A stretch of DNA of 64,000 nucleotides from assembly GCA_963989385.1 (NCBI GenBank), contig OZ022505.1:61569737-61633736 (forward strand), in the 5' to 3' direction. The notes beneath the pieces are model-generated. The model saw nothing but the letters and a program-made list of their open reading frames with translations. It had not been told where the DNA came from and did no database searches. Positions 1-11,000 of the stretch are shown piece after piece. Both the position numbers and the translations under genes were made by a program. Source of the stretch: Ctena decussata. Taxonomy: Eukaryota > Mollusca > Bivalvia > Lucinida > Lucinidae. The first letter of the stretch is position 1. Each line of letters starts with the position of its first letter.

Positions 1-761
1 CGTCATAACCGAACGTCCGCGGCGCCGGTGGGATTGCGCATCCGAAATAATTAATAAACCAAGTAAATGTATGCCAGCTGATTTTAGAGCTTTATGGGAT
101 CGGAATGTAATATTTATTTAATGCCGATTTTTTTCGATTTTAATACACATATCCTTTCTGAACATTTAAAATTTTATTTTCATTACAAAATAAGAATGAT
201 ACAATATTTCTTCTACTCGTTGTATGCCGTTGCCAAAGCGAGCCTCTTACACCGCCCCTGTGGTCACTACGCTACAAGAAGTCTTTACCTTTACCTATCC
301 CGCCGACGGTGGATTTGGAAGTTGACCTTGTAACTTACCACCATCTCGACATGACTGAAATACTGTCCATAAGTCAATTTTATCTGACTACCATGAGCCA
401 CATCGACAGAACACGAGTCGTCAGTAATATGATACATGCACACAGATCAGCCTGCGCATATACGCACAGACTAATAAATCTCTTCGCTGTTCCTCACGGA
501 ATCATTGTACTAGAGGACAAAAAAGAATCTGGTCAGGTTGGGCGGGCGCGCACACTGATCTGAGCTTCCGCTGACCGTATATGCCCCAAAGAACCCATTT
601 TATCATGGCACGGCGCATTTTGTGAATTAGGGTAACGCATTTTTTTTTATGTGGGGCTCAGTCGTGTCGGCTGCACTCACCATATTACTGTTACATGTAG
701 AAGTGTGCTTGCAATTTTTACTAATTTTTGTTTACGAGACTCTGAAAAATAAATTCTTTCA
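1..761. other. Unassigned AT-rich stretch with repeat debris
   Basis: No convincing gene. Open frames are short and lack codon structure. Around 345-375 the words CTCGACATGACTGAAATACTGT match the shared 3' domain of the SINEs at 63.8 and 20.6 kb, so roughly 235-375 may be a decayed SINE. Around 440-560 there are faint traces of the GATCAGCCTG fold-back MITE family. Confidence 0.4.
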
Positions 762-1268
762 CTTAAGCCTCGTTCACGCCACCAAAAGTTCTTTGTCACG
801 GAATCTTTAACAAAGAAAGTTTGCCAAACATTTGCGTTAACACGGAGCAAATTATTTGTTAAAGAAAATGTTGTATGGAATCTTTGTCAGATAAATTTTT
901 GCAAGGAAATATTTGCTGCTGTGTTCACACGATCGAACATTATTCGTCAAGGTTAATGGACAAAATAAACTTTGTCCATGTGAACGGCCAGCCATGCCAC
1001 ATTTTCTTTGTTAAATATATTTTGTTCAAAATCAAACCGATTTGATTATGAGCAAAGTTTTCTGTGCTTATCTGCATAGCTAATTTCTTTGTTACATATT
1101 CTATGGCAAATTTTCTGTTCGCACGGACAAATTTTGTTTGTCATAAAAACATTACCATATAAATTTGGCGATGAAAATGTGGCATTTTTTTTTCATTTAC
1201 TCGAGCAATCTTTTCTTTTCCGAACCTACTTTGTCACAGAAACTTTGCCCGTGTGAACGAAGCTTAAG
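762..1268. mobile_element. MITE with CTTAAGC..TCGTTCAC inverted ends
   Basis: About 507 bp bounded by imperfect terminal inverted repeats: left CTTAAGCCTCGTTCACG, right (reverse complement) CTTAAGCTTCGTTCACACG. The interior is rich in TTTGT/ACAAA words and has no coding potential. No target duplication is clear, so the superfamily is undetermined. Confidence 0.6.
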
Positions 1269-1771
1269 GCATTCATCATGAGAACCCTATTAGACCTCAT
1301 CTTTCCGTATTCTCATAACGGTCTTAGCATGTCTTACATGTATATAACGTCGCCAGTAAACGACTGCAACGTCGCTTATAAATGACGTCGCGGAATGGCG
1401 TAAATTTATACATGACTATGCTTGCTTATCAAGCGCTACTTGAAAAACGAACTCGGTAGTCAAGGATTTTTCCTACCTCATTTTAATCGACAGATCCTGT
1501 GACATAAAATATCAGTTTTTGAAAAAAATCTATGTAGTGGTAAACAATCTGTGTACGTCTAAATTTTAAAATCTGAGTTTTTTCATCGCATTCCCATTGC
1601 CGTTAATGGAAACGACCTCAAAAGTTCATGTTTTTCAATCTGATCTAGGGACTAAACGAACTCGGTGACCTATCTTTTTTATTGCACAATTCGATGTAAC
1701 ACACGAAAATGCACCCCTGTGCAAAATTTAAACAAATTCTATGTATGTGCCATTTACGTATTCTTGACCTT
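1269..1771. other. Intergenic, nothing recognised
   Basis: AT-rich sequence with no open frame of note, no tRNA-like folding and no inverted ends. It lies just left of the segment that is duplicated at 21.5 kb. Confidence 0.4.
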
Positions 1772-1793
1772 AACAAATCTAAAGGTATTTATA

Positions 1794-1991
1794 GGGTAAA
1801 GTCAGGTAAATTCGGACAGCGGGTAAATTCGGACAGTGACATAGTTTGCTTTAGTATGTCAGTTGTTTGGAATTAAAACAGAATTAACTGGACAAATAGT
1901 GAAAATCCTGTTGAGAGGGCTCATCTGGATTTCACTGTTTGCAATGGTATGTCCGAATTTACACTCTGTCCGAAGTTACCTGACTTGACCC
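1794..1991. mobile_element. TA-flanked MITE, GGGTAAAGTCAGG family (copy 1)
   Basis: A 198-bp element with inverted ends (GGGTAAAGTCAGGTAAATTC against CCTGACTTGACCC) flanked by TA at 1792-1793 and 1992-1993, as in Tc1/mariner-type insertions. The centre is a palindrome with CAGTGAAAATCCTG..GGATTTCACTG. Further copies: 21556-21753, 24801-25026, 58047-58259 and a 5'-damaged one at 63057-63241. Confidence 0.8.
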
Positions 1992-2234
1992 TAATTATTA
2001 AGTATCATATGCCGAAGCTATCATTGTTATTGTCGCAATGAAATTACATCGTGGTTCGTACTAGAAAAAATCCTGATTTGCATTTGTTTTGACTAGGATG
2101 ATAATTTTGTGCAGGGCGCAAAGATGGCGGCTGAGAATTATTTCTATATTTAGCCGATTTTTTTTATACGAGAAGAAATACGTACATTTCCAGCTGTGTG
2201 AGGTTATGCACTATGGCAAGCCAAATGCACACTA

Positions 2235-3463
2235 ATGTTCGCAGATAAATTAAAGTCTGATTCGATCTCCTCTAGAGAGTGGTGGACTATCTTGAAATCT
2301 TTCATCTCACCTAAAAATAGGTCCACTGTCCCACCAATTGTACACAACGGCACTGTATACACCGAAGACCTTGCAAAGGCAACTCTGTTAAATGACTTCT
2401 TTCAAATTCAAACACTACTCAACGATCAAAACGCAGTTCTCCCAGACATACCTCACTATGATGTTGAGTCACAATTAAGCACTATTGTTTTAACTCCCTT
2501 AGAGGTCGAATCAGTCCTGAAAACACTAGTAACTGGTAAAGCATCTGGACCAAACGGTGTAAATAACAGGATCCTTAAAGAATTATCTCAGGAAATATCT
2601 CAACCTCTTTGTTCTCTCTTTAACTATTCTTTACACACTTGCACCGTTCCCAGTTCTTGGAAAGAAGGTAATGTCTGTCCTGTTCCTAAAAAGGGCGATG
2701 AGTCTCATCTTAGCAACTACCGACCTATCTGTCTTCTCAACTCTGAAGACAAAGTCTTTGAACGATTAATTTTCAAACATCTATTTAATCATCTTCGTGA
2801 CAATAATGTTCTTACCTCTTTGCAATCTGGTTTTATACCTGGTGACTCTACAGTCAATCAGTTAACCTTTCTATACAATACTTTCTGCCAAGCCCAAGAT
2901 GACGGAAAAGAGGTCAGAGTCGTCTTCTGCGACATCAGCAAGGCGTTTGACCGTGTTTGGCTCGCTGGTCTAATTCATAAGCTCGAGGCCGCTGGTGTCT
3001 CAGGTTGCCTCTTTGATTGGTTTAAAAGCTATCTTTCTGATAGAAAACAGCGTGTTGTTTTGCCTGGGGCCCATTCCGACTGGACCAATACAAGAGCTGG
3101 AGTGCCTCAGGGCTCGATTCTTGGTCCCCTCCTATTCTTAATTTATATTAACGATATTGTTAACGATATTGGCTCCAACATTCGCTTATTTGCAGATGAC
3201 ACTAGTCTTTACTTAATTGTGGATAACCCTTTAAGATCTGCAGAACTTATCAACACAGACCTTAGAAAAATTTCACTGTGGGCCAATACCTGGCTTGTTA
3301 CTTTTAACCCAACTAAAACTGAATCTTTACTGATCTCTCGCAAACTCATTAAACCTGACCACCCTCCATTATACATGCAAAACCAACAAATAGCAGAAGT
3401 AGAAACTCATAAACATCTAGGACTTTATCTTTCAAGCGACTGTTCTTGGCATCAGCATATTAA
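2235..3463 (+). pseudogene. Reverse transcriptase, N-terminal and catalytic part (LINE-1)
   Basis: The frame encodes the linker upstream of the reverse transcriptase (a SREWW..LKSF segment, residues about 13-22) followed by the polymerase: VFCDISKAFDRVW (motif A, catalytic Asp), AGVPQGSILGPLLFLIYIND (motif B) and LFADDTSLY (motif C, FADD box). The endonuclease is absent. The apparent ATG at 2235 overlaps the target duplication and is not a native start. From 3464 the frame runs into the inserted element and stops at 3509. The family makes cDNA by target-primed reverse transcription; this copy cannot make the whole enzyme. Confidence 0.9.
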
Positions 3464-3999
3464 AGTTGCAAGGTCTGCAAATCTGACCCCCTTCAATCCA
3501 TTAAAATAACGTCACATTCTACCAAGAACATAAATTTCAGCGTGCCAGCCAACTCCTAGTAACTATTTTTCGCGAGCATGTATTAAAAATGATGTTCAAA
3601 CATTGTTTATTTGTAAAAAAAATTCAAAAAGCTATAACTTGTAATTAGCAAAGTATTCCTATTTTAACCCCTAACTTTGCTTGAAAGGATTTCAACTGAG
3701 TGTTCTGGTTCTAAAAATGGATACTGAGATGAGTAGCACCACCCAAACAGGCTAAAACAAGGGTCACAAAGGATTTAATGTGCATAACAGGACTTATCAG
3801 AAAAGATTATAACCACTGCAGGGAATTATTGTCTGGAAGCCAATAAATATAAAATCTGGAAAGAATGCTCCTAAATGGGCAATTTCTGCCAATATTGATT
3901 TGCTTTCTATTTTTATTCGATGAAAGCATGCTCAAATACTGTTTTCCTCAAAAAATGGTTCAGGGGCAAAAATACATCAAACTTGCAGAACTTGCATCT
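3464..3999. mobile_element. TTAA-flanked DNA element inside the LINE-1 coding region
   Basis: A 536-bp insertion flanked by TTAA (3460-3463 and 4000-4003), with imperfect inverted ends AGTTGCAAGGTCTGCAA and (reverse complement) AGATGCAAGTTCTGCAA. Removing it with one TTAA brings the upstream and downstream reverse transcriptase frames exactly into register. TTAA duplication is typical of piggyBac-type transposons (also Kolobok), but there is no transposase here and the ends do not start with CCC, so the superfamily is open. Confidence 0.85.
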
Positions 4000-4003
4000 T
4001 TAA

Positions 4004-4882
4004 GTATGTCACCGACAAAGCATGGGGGAGAATAAACATCATGAGGAAGCTCAAATTTAGACTTGATAGAAAATCTTTAGAAATAATTTACATCTCTTTC
4101 ATACGACCTATACTAGAATACGGAGACGTAGTCTGGGATAATTGCACCCAATATGAAAAAGAAGAACTTCAAAAGATACAAACTGAAGCAGCTAGAATAG
4201 CGACAGGCACAACGAAACTCATTTCTATTAACTCTCTCTATACTGAAATCAAATGGGACTCACTGGAAAAAAGAAGAAACGATCACAAATTAACATTATT
4301 TTTCAAAATGAAAACTAATCTGACTCCCTTCTATCTTTCATCTCTAGTACCCCAAAATGTTGGTAGCCTATCTCAGCACAACTTACGAAATGCTGATAAC
4401 TTGTATACCATAAACTCAAGAACGAATCAATATTTTCTCTCATTTTGCCTTCTGTTGTTAGAGACTGGAACGACCTACCTGCTGAGGCCAGATAACTTGA
4501 GACAGTTAACTCTTTCAAAAATTTTCTCAACAGGAATAGATCGTACGTCCCTAGACACTATTATACTGGTAAAAGGAAACAACAAGTCTTACATACTCGC
4601 CTGAGAACAAACTGTAGCGCACTTAACCATGATCTGTACTTGAAAAACATAACTGACTCACCTCTATGCCGCTGCGGCAGTATTGAAAGCACTTACCATT
4701 TTTTCTTGCAATGCCGATACTATCTGCCCCAACGAACCGAACTAGTAACCGCCGTATCACAGTACCACACTATCACTTTAGACCTATTGCTCTACGGTAA
4801 TGCTTCTCTTTCACACGAAACAAACTCTATTATATTTCAGAAAGTACAAAAGTATATAACAGACACCAAGCGATTCACTTAA
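4004..4882 (+). pseudogene. Reverse transcriptase C-terminal part (LINE-1, frameshifted)
   Basis: This continues the polymerase after the insertion (KAWGRINIMRKLKF, then EYGDVVWDNCTQYEKEELQ), parallel to the protein at 48695-50335. Near 4440, just after NQYFLSF, the frame shifts; the rest of the open frame to 4604 is out-of-frame sequence. The true C-terminus reappears at about 4640-4882 with the CCHC-type knuckle CRCGSIESTYHFFLQC and ends TDTKRFT. At least one frameshift therefore separates the halves, so this is a pseudogene. About 480 bp of 3' untranslated LINE sequence follows. Confidence 0.85.
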
Positions 4883-5379
4883 AAATACTAACCAACAACA
4901 GCGAAACTGCCATGCATCTTGATAAACTGTCAACCCTACCCGGTGCACGTCCCCACACCCTTCAGCCTTCTCCCCAATGGAATTATCGTAAGAAACTCCG
5001 AACCGAAATTTACTTACGTTCAAAAATAATTTTGCTTTGTCTTCGATGTTTTTTAATTACTAGATCTATTTGTTACCTGTATTTTCCATTTCTATGCTTT
5101 TCTTTAAATCGTGTAAAATTAGAAAAATCACAACTTTATAGACTGAAAACAATATTCGTATTGGTTATAAAACGAGACTTGTGTTTTGAGTATGAATGAT
5201 ATATAATGATATATGCATGTATTCCGCTAGTATGTTTTACAGCTGGGAAGAAACAAGGAGAGGAACCAAATAAGTATTTATGCTTCCGTTCCAATCCTGT
5301 TAAATTTATATATTCACAATGTGTAGTTGAATTATATGAAATTTGAAATAAAATATGTTTAAACCAAATGCACACTAAT

Positions 5380-5499
5380 AAGAAAACCCTGGTTTAGCAA
5401 TATGATAAACCAGGTTTTTCTCTGATAAACCAGGCTGTTTTCTCTTGATATCATACGTTTCTCGGATAAATCAGGTTTTTCTCTGATAAACCAGTTTTT
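5380..5499. repeat. TGATAAACCAGGTTTTTCTC direct repeats
   Basis: Four imperfect copies of a roughly 20-bp TGATAAACCAGG word lie directly upstream of the tandem-core element. The same arrangement is at 22000-22121 in copy B. Confidence 0.6.
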
Positions 5500-6577
5500 G
5501 TCGCACCTGCTTTAGCAAAGTGCGATATAAGCGTCCGGTATGTCTGTCATTTCGTCAGTCCGTCCGTCATTCCGTTCGCATTTACGTTAACCCTGGCGTT
5601 AGAGTCTGTTCAATTAATTTCTCCAAAATCGCTGCACTCGTTGTTCTCAAATTTCATAGGGAGCATGACTAGACTGCAACACTTCAGAATGATAAAATTT
5701 AGCCAGTTTGAGAAGCCAAGATGGCCGCCATTGCAACTAAGTTCCGTTTACATTTACATTTACGTTAACACTGGCTTTAAAGTCTACTTAATTAATTTCT
5801 CCAAAACCACTGCACCCATGGTTCTCAAATTTCATATAAAGCATAAACATACTGCAACACTTCAGAATGGTAAAATTCAGCCAGGTCGAAAATTCAAGAT
5901 GGCCGCCATTGCAAAAAATTTCCGTTCATATTAATTCTATGTTAACTCTGGCGTTAAAGTCTATTTAATTAATTTCTCAAAACCCTGCACCCATTGTTCT
6001 CAAATTTAATATGGAGCATGACGAGACTGCAACACTTCTAGATAGTAAAATTCAGTCAGTTCGAGAATCCAAGATGGCCGCCATTGCAACAAAATACTGC
6101 CCACATTTACGTTAACCTTGGTGTTAAAGTCTATTTAATTTCTTCAAAACCACCGCAGCCATGGGTCTTAAATTTCATATGGAGCATGACCAGATTGCAA
6201 CGCTTCAGAAAGATGAAATTCAGTCTGGTCGAGAATCCAAGATGCTTGCCATTGCAACAAAAAACGCTCACATTTATATTAACAATGGTGTTAAAGTCTA
6301 TTCAATTAATTTCTCCAAAACCACTGCACCCATGCTTCTCAAATTTCATATGTTGCATCATGAGACTGCAACACTTCAGGATGGTAAAATTCAGCCAGGT
6401 CAAGAATCCAAGATGGCTGCCATTGCTATAAATGGCAAAAACAACAAAATTAGCTTCTATTCCAGAACCACTTGGTATATTTGGTTGAAATATTGCATGG
6501 AACATTAGTGGGCCTTGACCTCTGCTATTGTGGAAGTGCAATGCAGGTGCGACATAGCATTCCGCGGGATTCTTGTT
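5500..6577 (+). mobile_element. HINE/pearl-like element, GTCGCACC family (copy A)
   Basis: Starts in a T-run with GTCGCACCTGC. A short GTCCGTCC stretch follows near 5556, then about six diverged tandem units of about 140 bp (each with AACACTTCAGAATGGTAAAATT and AAGATGGCCGCCATTGCAA). It closes with GCAGGTGCGAC (the head inverted), a hairpin ATTCCGCGGGAT and the terminus TCTTGTT. Terminal 5' plus subterminal 3' inverted repeats with a 3' hairpin are the signature of Helentron-associated elements; the tandem core recalls bivalve pearl elements. The open frames across the units are repeat artefacts. Confidence 0.75.
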
Positions 6578-8106
6578 AGCTCACCTGAGCCTATGGCTCC
6601 GGGGGAGCTTATAGGAGGCTCCGTCGTCCGTCCGTCAACAATTTCAAACGACTTCTCCTCTGAAACCGCTAGGCCGATAGTAACCAAATTTCATGTAGAG
6701 CCTCTATGGGGCGGGGGAACGAAAAGTTGTTCAAACGGGCCTGGTCACATGACCAACATGGCCGCCACGCCCAATTATGGTCAAAACCTTTTTCTTCTCC
6801 AGAACCTTCTTCTTCTCCAGAACCAATAGGCTGATGGCCTTAAACTTGGTATGAAGCATAAGGTACGCGAGTACTACCAAGATCATTCAAAGTATGACTT
6901 GGGTTGACCTTGACCTTGTATACGGTAAGGTCAAATCTGCTTTCTGTAGCTTTTATATGGGAAAATGCTACAACATAAGTTTTCTTGGAAACTGTTGAAG
7001 ATTTTGACCTGAAAATTGGTAAATACAGTCATCTTAATGAGTGCATGAAAATTAGTATGTACAAGAGGTCAAGGTCATTCTTTGACCTTTGACCCTGGTC
7101 TCTCATATTTTGACAATTTCACACATCTCCTCAGAAGCCACTAGGCCAATTGTAACCAAATTTCATGTAGAGCCTCTAAGGGGCGGGGGAACGAAAATCT
7201 GTTCAAACCGCGGCTTTCAGTCACATGACCAACATGGCCGCCAAGCCCATATATAGTAAAAAAACTTTAAAAATCTTCTTCTCCAGAACCAATAGGCCGA
7301 TGGCCTTGAAACTTGGTATGTAGCATCAGGTACAGGAGTTCTACCAAGATTATTCAAACTATGACCTTGGGTTTACCCTTACCTTTTTACGGTAATGTCA
7401 AATTTGCTTTCTGTAGCTTTTATATGGGAAAATGCTCGAACATAAGATTTCTTGGAAACTATTGAAGATATTGACCTGAAAATTGGTATATACAGTCATC
7501 TTAATGAGTACATGAAAATTAGTATGTACAAGAGGTCTAGGCCATTCTTTTACCTTTGACCCTGGTCTCTCATATAGTGACAGTTTCACACATCTCCTCA
7601 AAAACTACTGGCCAATAGTAAACAAATTTCATATAGAGCCTCTAGGGGCTTAGGGAACGAAAATTTATTCAAAGGTCTGGGTCACATGACCAAACTGGCC
7701 GCCATGCCCATATATGGCAGAAACCTTCACAAATCTTCTTCTCAAGAACCATATGATCAATGGCCTTGAAACTTAGTATATAGCAGCATCAGGTACTTGA
7801 GTACTATCAAGATTGTTCAAATGGTGACCTTGGGCTGACCTTGACTTTTAAGGCATGAAAAAATGCTAAAACATAAGAATGGAAAAAAGCTAGAACATAA
7901 AATTTCATGGCAAGTTTACAAGATTTTGGCCTGAAAATTGGTATATACAGTCGTCTTAGTTAGTACATTGAAGATTTGCGGGTACTAGAGTTCAAGGTCA
8001 TTCTTTGACCTCTGACCTATAACTTTCATATTTTATAACTTTAAGACATCTTCTCAAACCATAACCAAATTTTATACACAGCCTCCAGGGGCTGAGGGTT
8101 TATATA
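6578..8106 (+). mobile_element. HINE/pearl-like element, AGCTCACCTGAGC family (3'-truncated, copy A)
   Basis: Begins AGCTCACCTGAGCC immediately after the TCTTGTT end of the previous element, followed by a stem-loop, GTCCGTCCGTC and three to four units of about 470 bp (ACCAAATTTCATGTAGAGCC, then AGAACCAATAGGCCGATGGC, then GAAAATTGGTATATACAGTC). The expected 3' end (CAGGTGAGC, hairpin, CTCTTGTTT) is missing. The stretch ends against ATTAGTGTGCATTTGGCTTG (8107-8126), which is the reverse complement of the CAAGCCAAATGCACACTAAT on the left side (2217-2236). Confidence 0.65.
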
Positions 8107-9959
8107 ATTAGTGTGCATTTGGCTTGTCATACATGCACGGTGTCTACTTTCATTTTCGATTCCATGAAATCCGTAATTATATTTGATAACCAATCTTCAC
8201 CCTGTCCAACCCTGAAGCCGGCGAAACGGTCGAAACGCCGGTTAAATGTGTTTGTAACGCCGGTAAATGGCCGATTCGCTCCAAATCAGCAATGGCGACG
8301 CCCATACCCGTTAAGTAAATTCTTGTTTCTGTGGTGTTTTATACATGTTTGCAATAAAGCAAATGGTGCCTTCCATGGAAAATAAACTTATTTTACCAGA
8401 TCTGTTTGAATGAAAAGCAATTTCAGTCTGATTTCTCCAAACAATAAATCCGAAATTGGTAAACAAGGTTCGGCCATATGCCGTTCAGCAGATGTGTCCC
8501 CACACGGTTCGTACTTTTGAAAATACGGAGAAAATATTAACATTCAAGCTGCTTGCAATGACTTTAAGAGAACACTTTTGAACACTTTTATTGATTATTA
8601 TAAAAAGATAAATTAAAAACGCGCGATAAAAATTTTCTGGCAAAAACATAAAGTAACGCCGGTTAAAACGTGTTCAGAATTACCTGACATTAAGTTTCAT
8701 TTCATTTCAGCTTAATAAGATACGGATTATGTTGCTTATTCCTTGCCTATTTCCACTTTATATGTCTCTTACATGTAGGTTTCAGCAGTTCGATTACTTC
8801 GCATGAAATACCAAGTATCTTAATGAGAGGCTATTAAACCTGAAAGGCAGGGTAAATAAGGTTCTTACTTACCATAGGAATAAGCTAAAAAAAAAAAAAA
8901 CAACAACAAAAACATACTCTTCCAAAATGCACTATTTTGTCATTGAAATAGAATTTTAGTTTCGGAAACCCCATTCCGACCCCAATCCCCAGTAATGGGT
9001 AGTTACGACAGCCCCTCGCTGTTTTGCGTCAGTTCCATAGCCAGGTACCTCCATCCCCATGATCAAATTGAAGGGAAAAAAGGAATAGGGTAGGGGGAAT
9101 ATGAAGTTTCATCCACCAGGGCAATTTGCAGGGAAGAGAGGAATATATAGGGTAGGATAGATACGGAGTAAGGAAGACAGTAGGATTATATGCGGACAGG
9201 TATCGAAAACACGATAAGGATCGGTGTTCTCAGGCAGTTCAGACAAGAAAAACATTTTCAGTCTGAATTTTCAAATCAACTGGTATTTAGAACTTGTCTT
9301 TATTTTTCATTGTTTCAGAAACGGAGTGCCTTGTGTGTGACGAGAATTTGCTTTCTGCATTTCTCCTTTTAAAAATGTTGCTAAAATCGTCTCTTGAACT
9401 TAATATTTCAATATCACTTATGCAGTTTGTTACACATAGAGTTATCACTCTTAAAGTCATTGCAAGCAGCTTGTCACCTGTTCTCAGAATAGACAATCAA
9501 GTCCTGATATTCGATGTCTTATAGTCAAAACTGCTATTAAAAACATTTTCACATCACTTAAACATACTTCCATTCCAGCCTCTAGATGTGTTTTTCATTT
9601 TCAGTTGTAAATTAAAGCATCACATGAACAACTTTTTTCCATTCTCGATGCTTGAAGAGGCTAAAAATGGCATAAAACACATGTCGTTCTGAATGGTACA
9701 AACAACTACAACACCTTTTCCGCAAAAAATATGTAAAATGTAATAAATGGATGCTTCTAAACTGAATAGAATATGTTTATGTGCAAACCTGAAATGCCGT
9801 TTTATAAATCACAGTTCCATGGAAAAAGCATTTTTTTCATCTGCATTGTCGGTAAAATGTATGTAAGCTACGTTACCCGCATGATACCGAATAGTTAGCA
9901 AGCAATAAACAAGTGTTCCGCTTCCAGATAAATCTTTAAAATAATCATTTATGACTGTC

Positions 9960-10228
9960 AAATTCGATAATCACTATATGGATGCATTGACTGCTTATAA
10001 TATGAAGATTTGTTTTCTCTGAGAACTACACATTCAACAGAATGGATAAGGATGTAAGCTACGTTACCCAAATTGTGAATAATCTACAGAAGAAATTCGA
10101 TAATCACTATATGGATGCATTGACTGCTTATAATATGAAGATTTGTTTTCTCTGAAAACTACACATTCAACAGAATGGATAAGGATGTAAGCTACGTTAC
10201 CCAAATTGTGAATAATCTACAGAAGAAT
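9960..10228 (+). repeat. 134-bp tandem duplication
   Basis: Two nearly identical units start AAATTCGATAATCACTATAT, at about 9960 and 10094, each containing GATGTAAGCTACGTTACCC. It lies inside the 4.17-kb element. Confidence 0.85.
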
Positions 10229-10919
10229 GGGGAAAATTGTTACATTCGTAATCGATATGCTTACAGGTGGAGTGCAAAACTATCAAAAACTTCCGACTTT
10301 CTATTTCGTTTATTGGAGGATGCATAATTATATTGTATGATGTAAGCTACGTTATGTAAGCTACGTTTTAAGTATTTTGCCTTTGTTCCAGAACTGCTGT
10401 TGAAGTTTTGCCAAATAAAAATTCCAAGCAGTTAGTATTCTTATCTTTGCGTATTTCCCTTTTAAAACTTGCTACTTCCGATTTATACAGTTTTATGGTC
10501 TGCTAATTGTCGATTGTCTGATTCCCATTATTGTGACACTAGGCACCCTTTTTTAGGTATGTAAAAAGAAACCTTTCAGAATTTGTATAAACATATTTAT
10601 CATATGATTATTTAAATGTGCTAACGTGCTAACTGCATAAGATATAAGACCAACTCACAACCTTTATGAAAACCAAGCCGGCACCAGCCTCTCTTATGCA
10701 GTGATATATATTCAATCACAGAGTAGCCTGTTGATTTTAAGTGTTTTTAAATGGAGGAAATGGGTACACGTTCAGGTGAAATAAGTTGGCATCTTCATTT
10801 TTGCCTCTCAACCCTTAAACGAATTTGCTTCCACAGGAGCAAATTGTCTCATTTAAGGCAAAAAACACTAATAAGGTCCGATTCTTAAAAGAATTTGCTC
10901 CTCTGTGTCGCGTGACAGT

Positions 10920-11000
10920 ATCTATCACTCTGCTTGTCTGTCCGTCCGTCTGTCCAACCATTATCCGTCCGTCCATCATCCATCCATCCATCCATCGATA
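10920..11000 (+). repeat. CCGT/CCAT microsatellite
   Basis: TCTGTCCGTCCGTCTG passes into CATCCATCCATCCATC. It resembles the GTCCGTCC stretch of the tandem-core elements, but neither a clear head nor a clear tail is present here. Confidence 0.6.

Larger units (their letters stand above)
2237..5363 (+). mobile_element. 5'-truncated Jockey/CR1-like LINE (LINE-1 of window)
   Basis: A non-LTR retrotransposon remnant of about 3.1 kb flanked by a perfect 16-bp target-site duplication, CCAAATGCACACTAAT, at 2221-2236 and 5364-5379. The same site is empty in copy B of the segmental duplication (around 21987), which proves the insertion. The element starts between endonuclease and reverse transcriptase, so it is dead on arrival. 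The 3' end is AAATAAAATATGTTTAAA with no poly(A). The coding part is broken by a TTAA-flanked insertion (3464-3999) and by a frameshift near 4440. The related LINE at 48152-50389 has the same 3' end. Confidence 0.92.

Noticed and set aside
5641..6541. Open frames of 79-115 codons between 5.6 and 6.5 kb and their copies at 22.1-23.3 kb
   Set aside because: They repeat with the tandem units of the HINE-like element, appear in two frames at once and match no protein.
9960..10230. CRISPR-like repeats
   Set aside because: A two-unit 134-bp tandem in animal DNA, without spacers of regular length.
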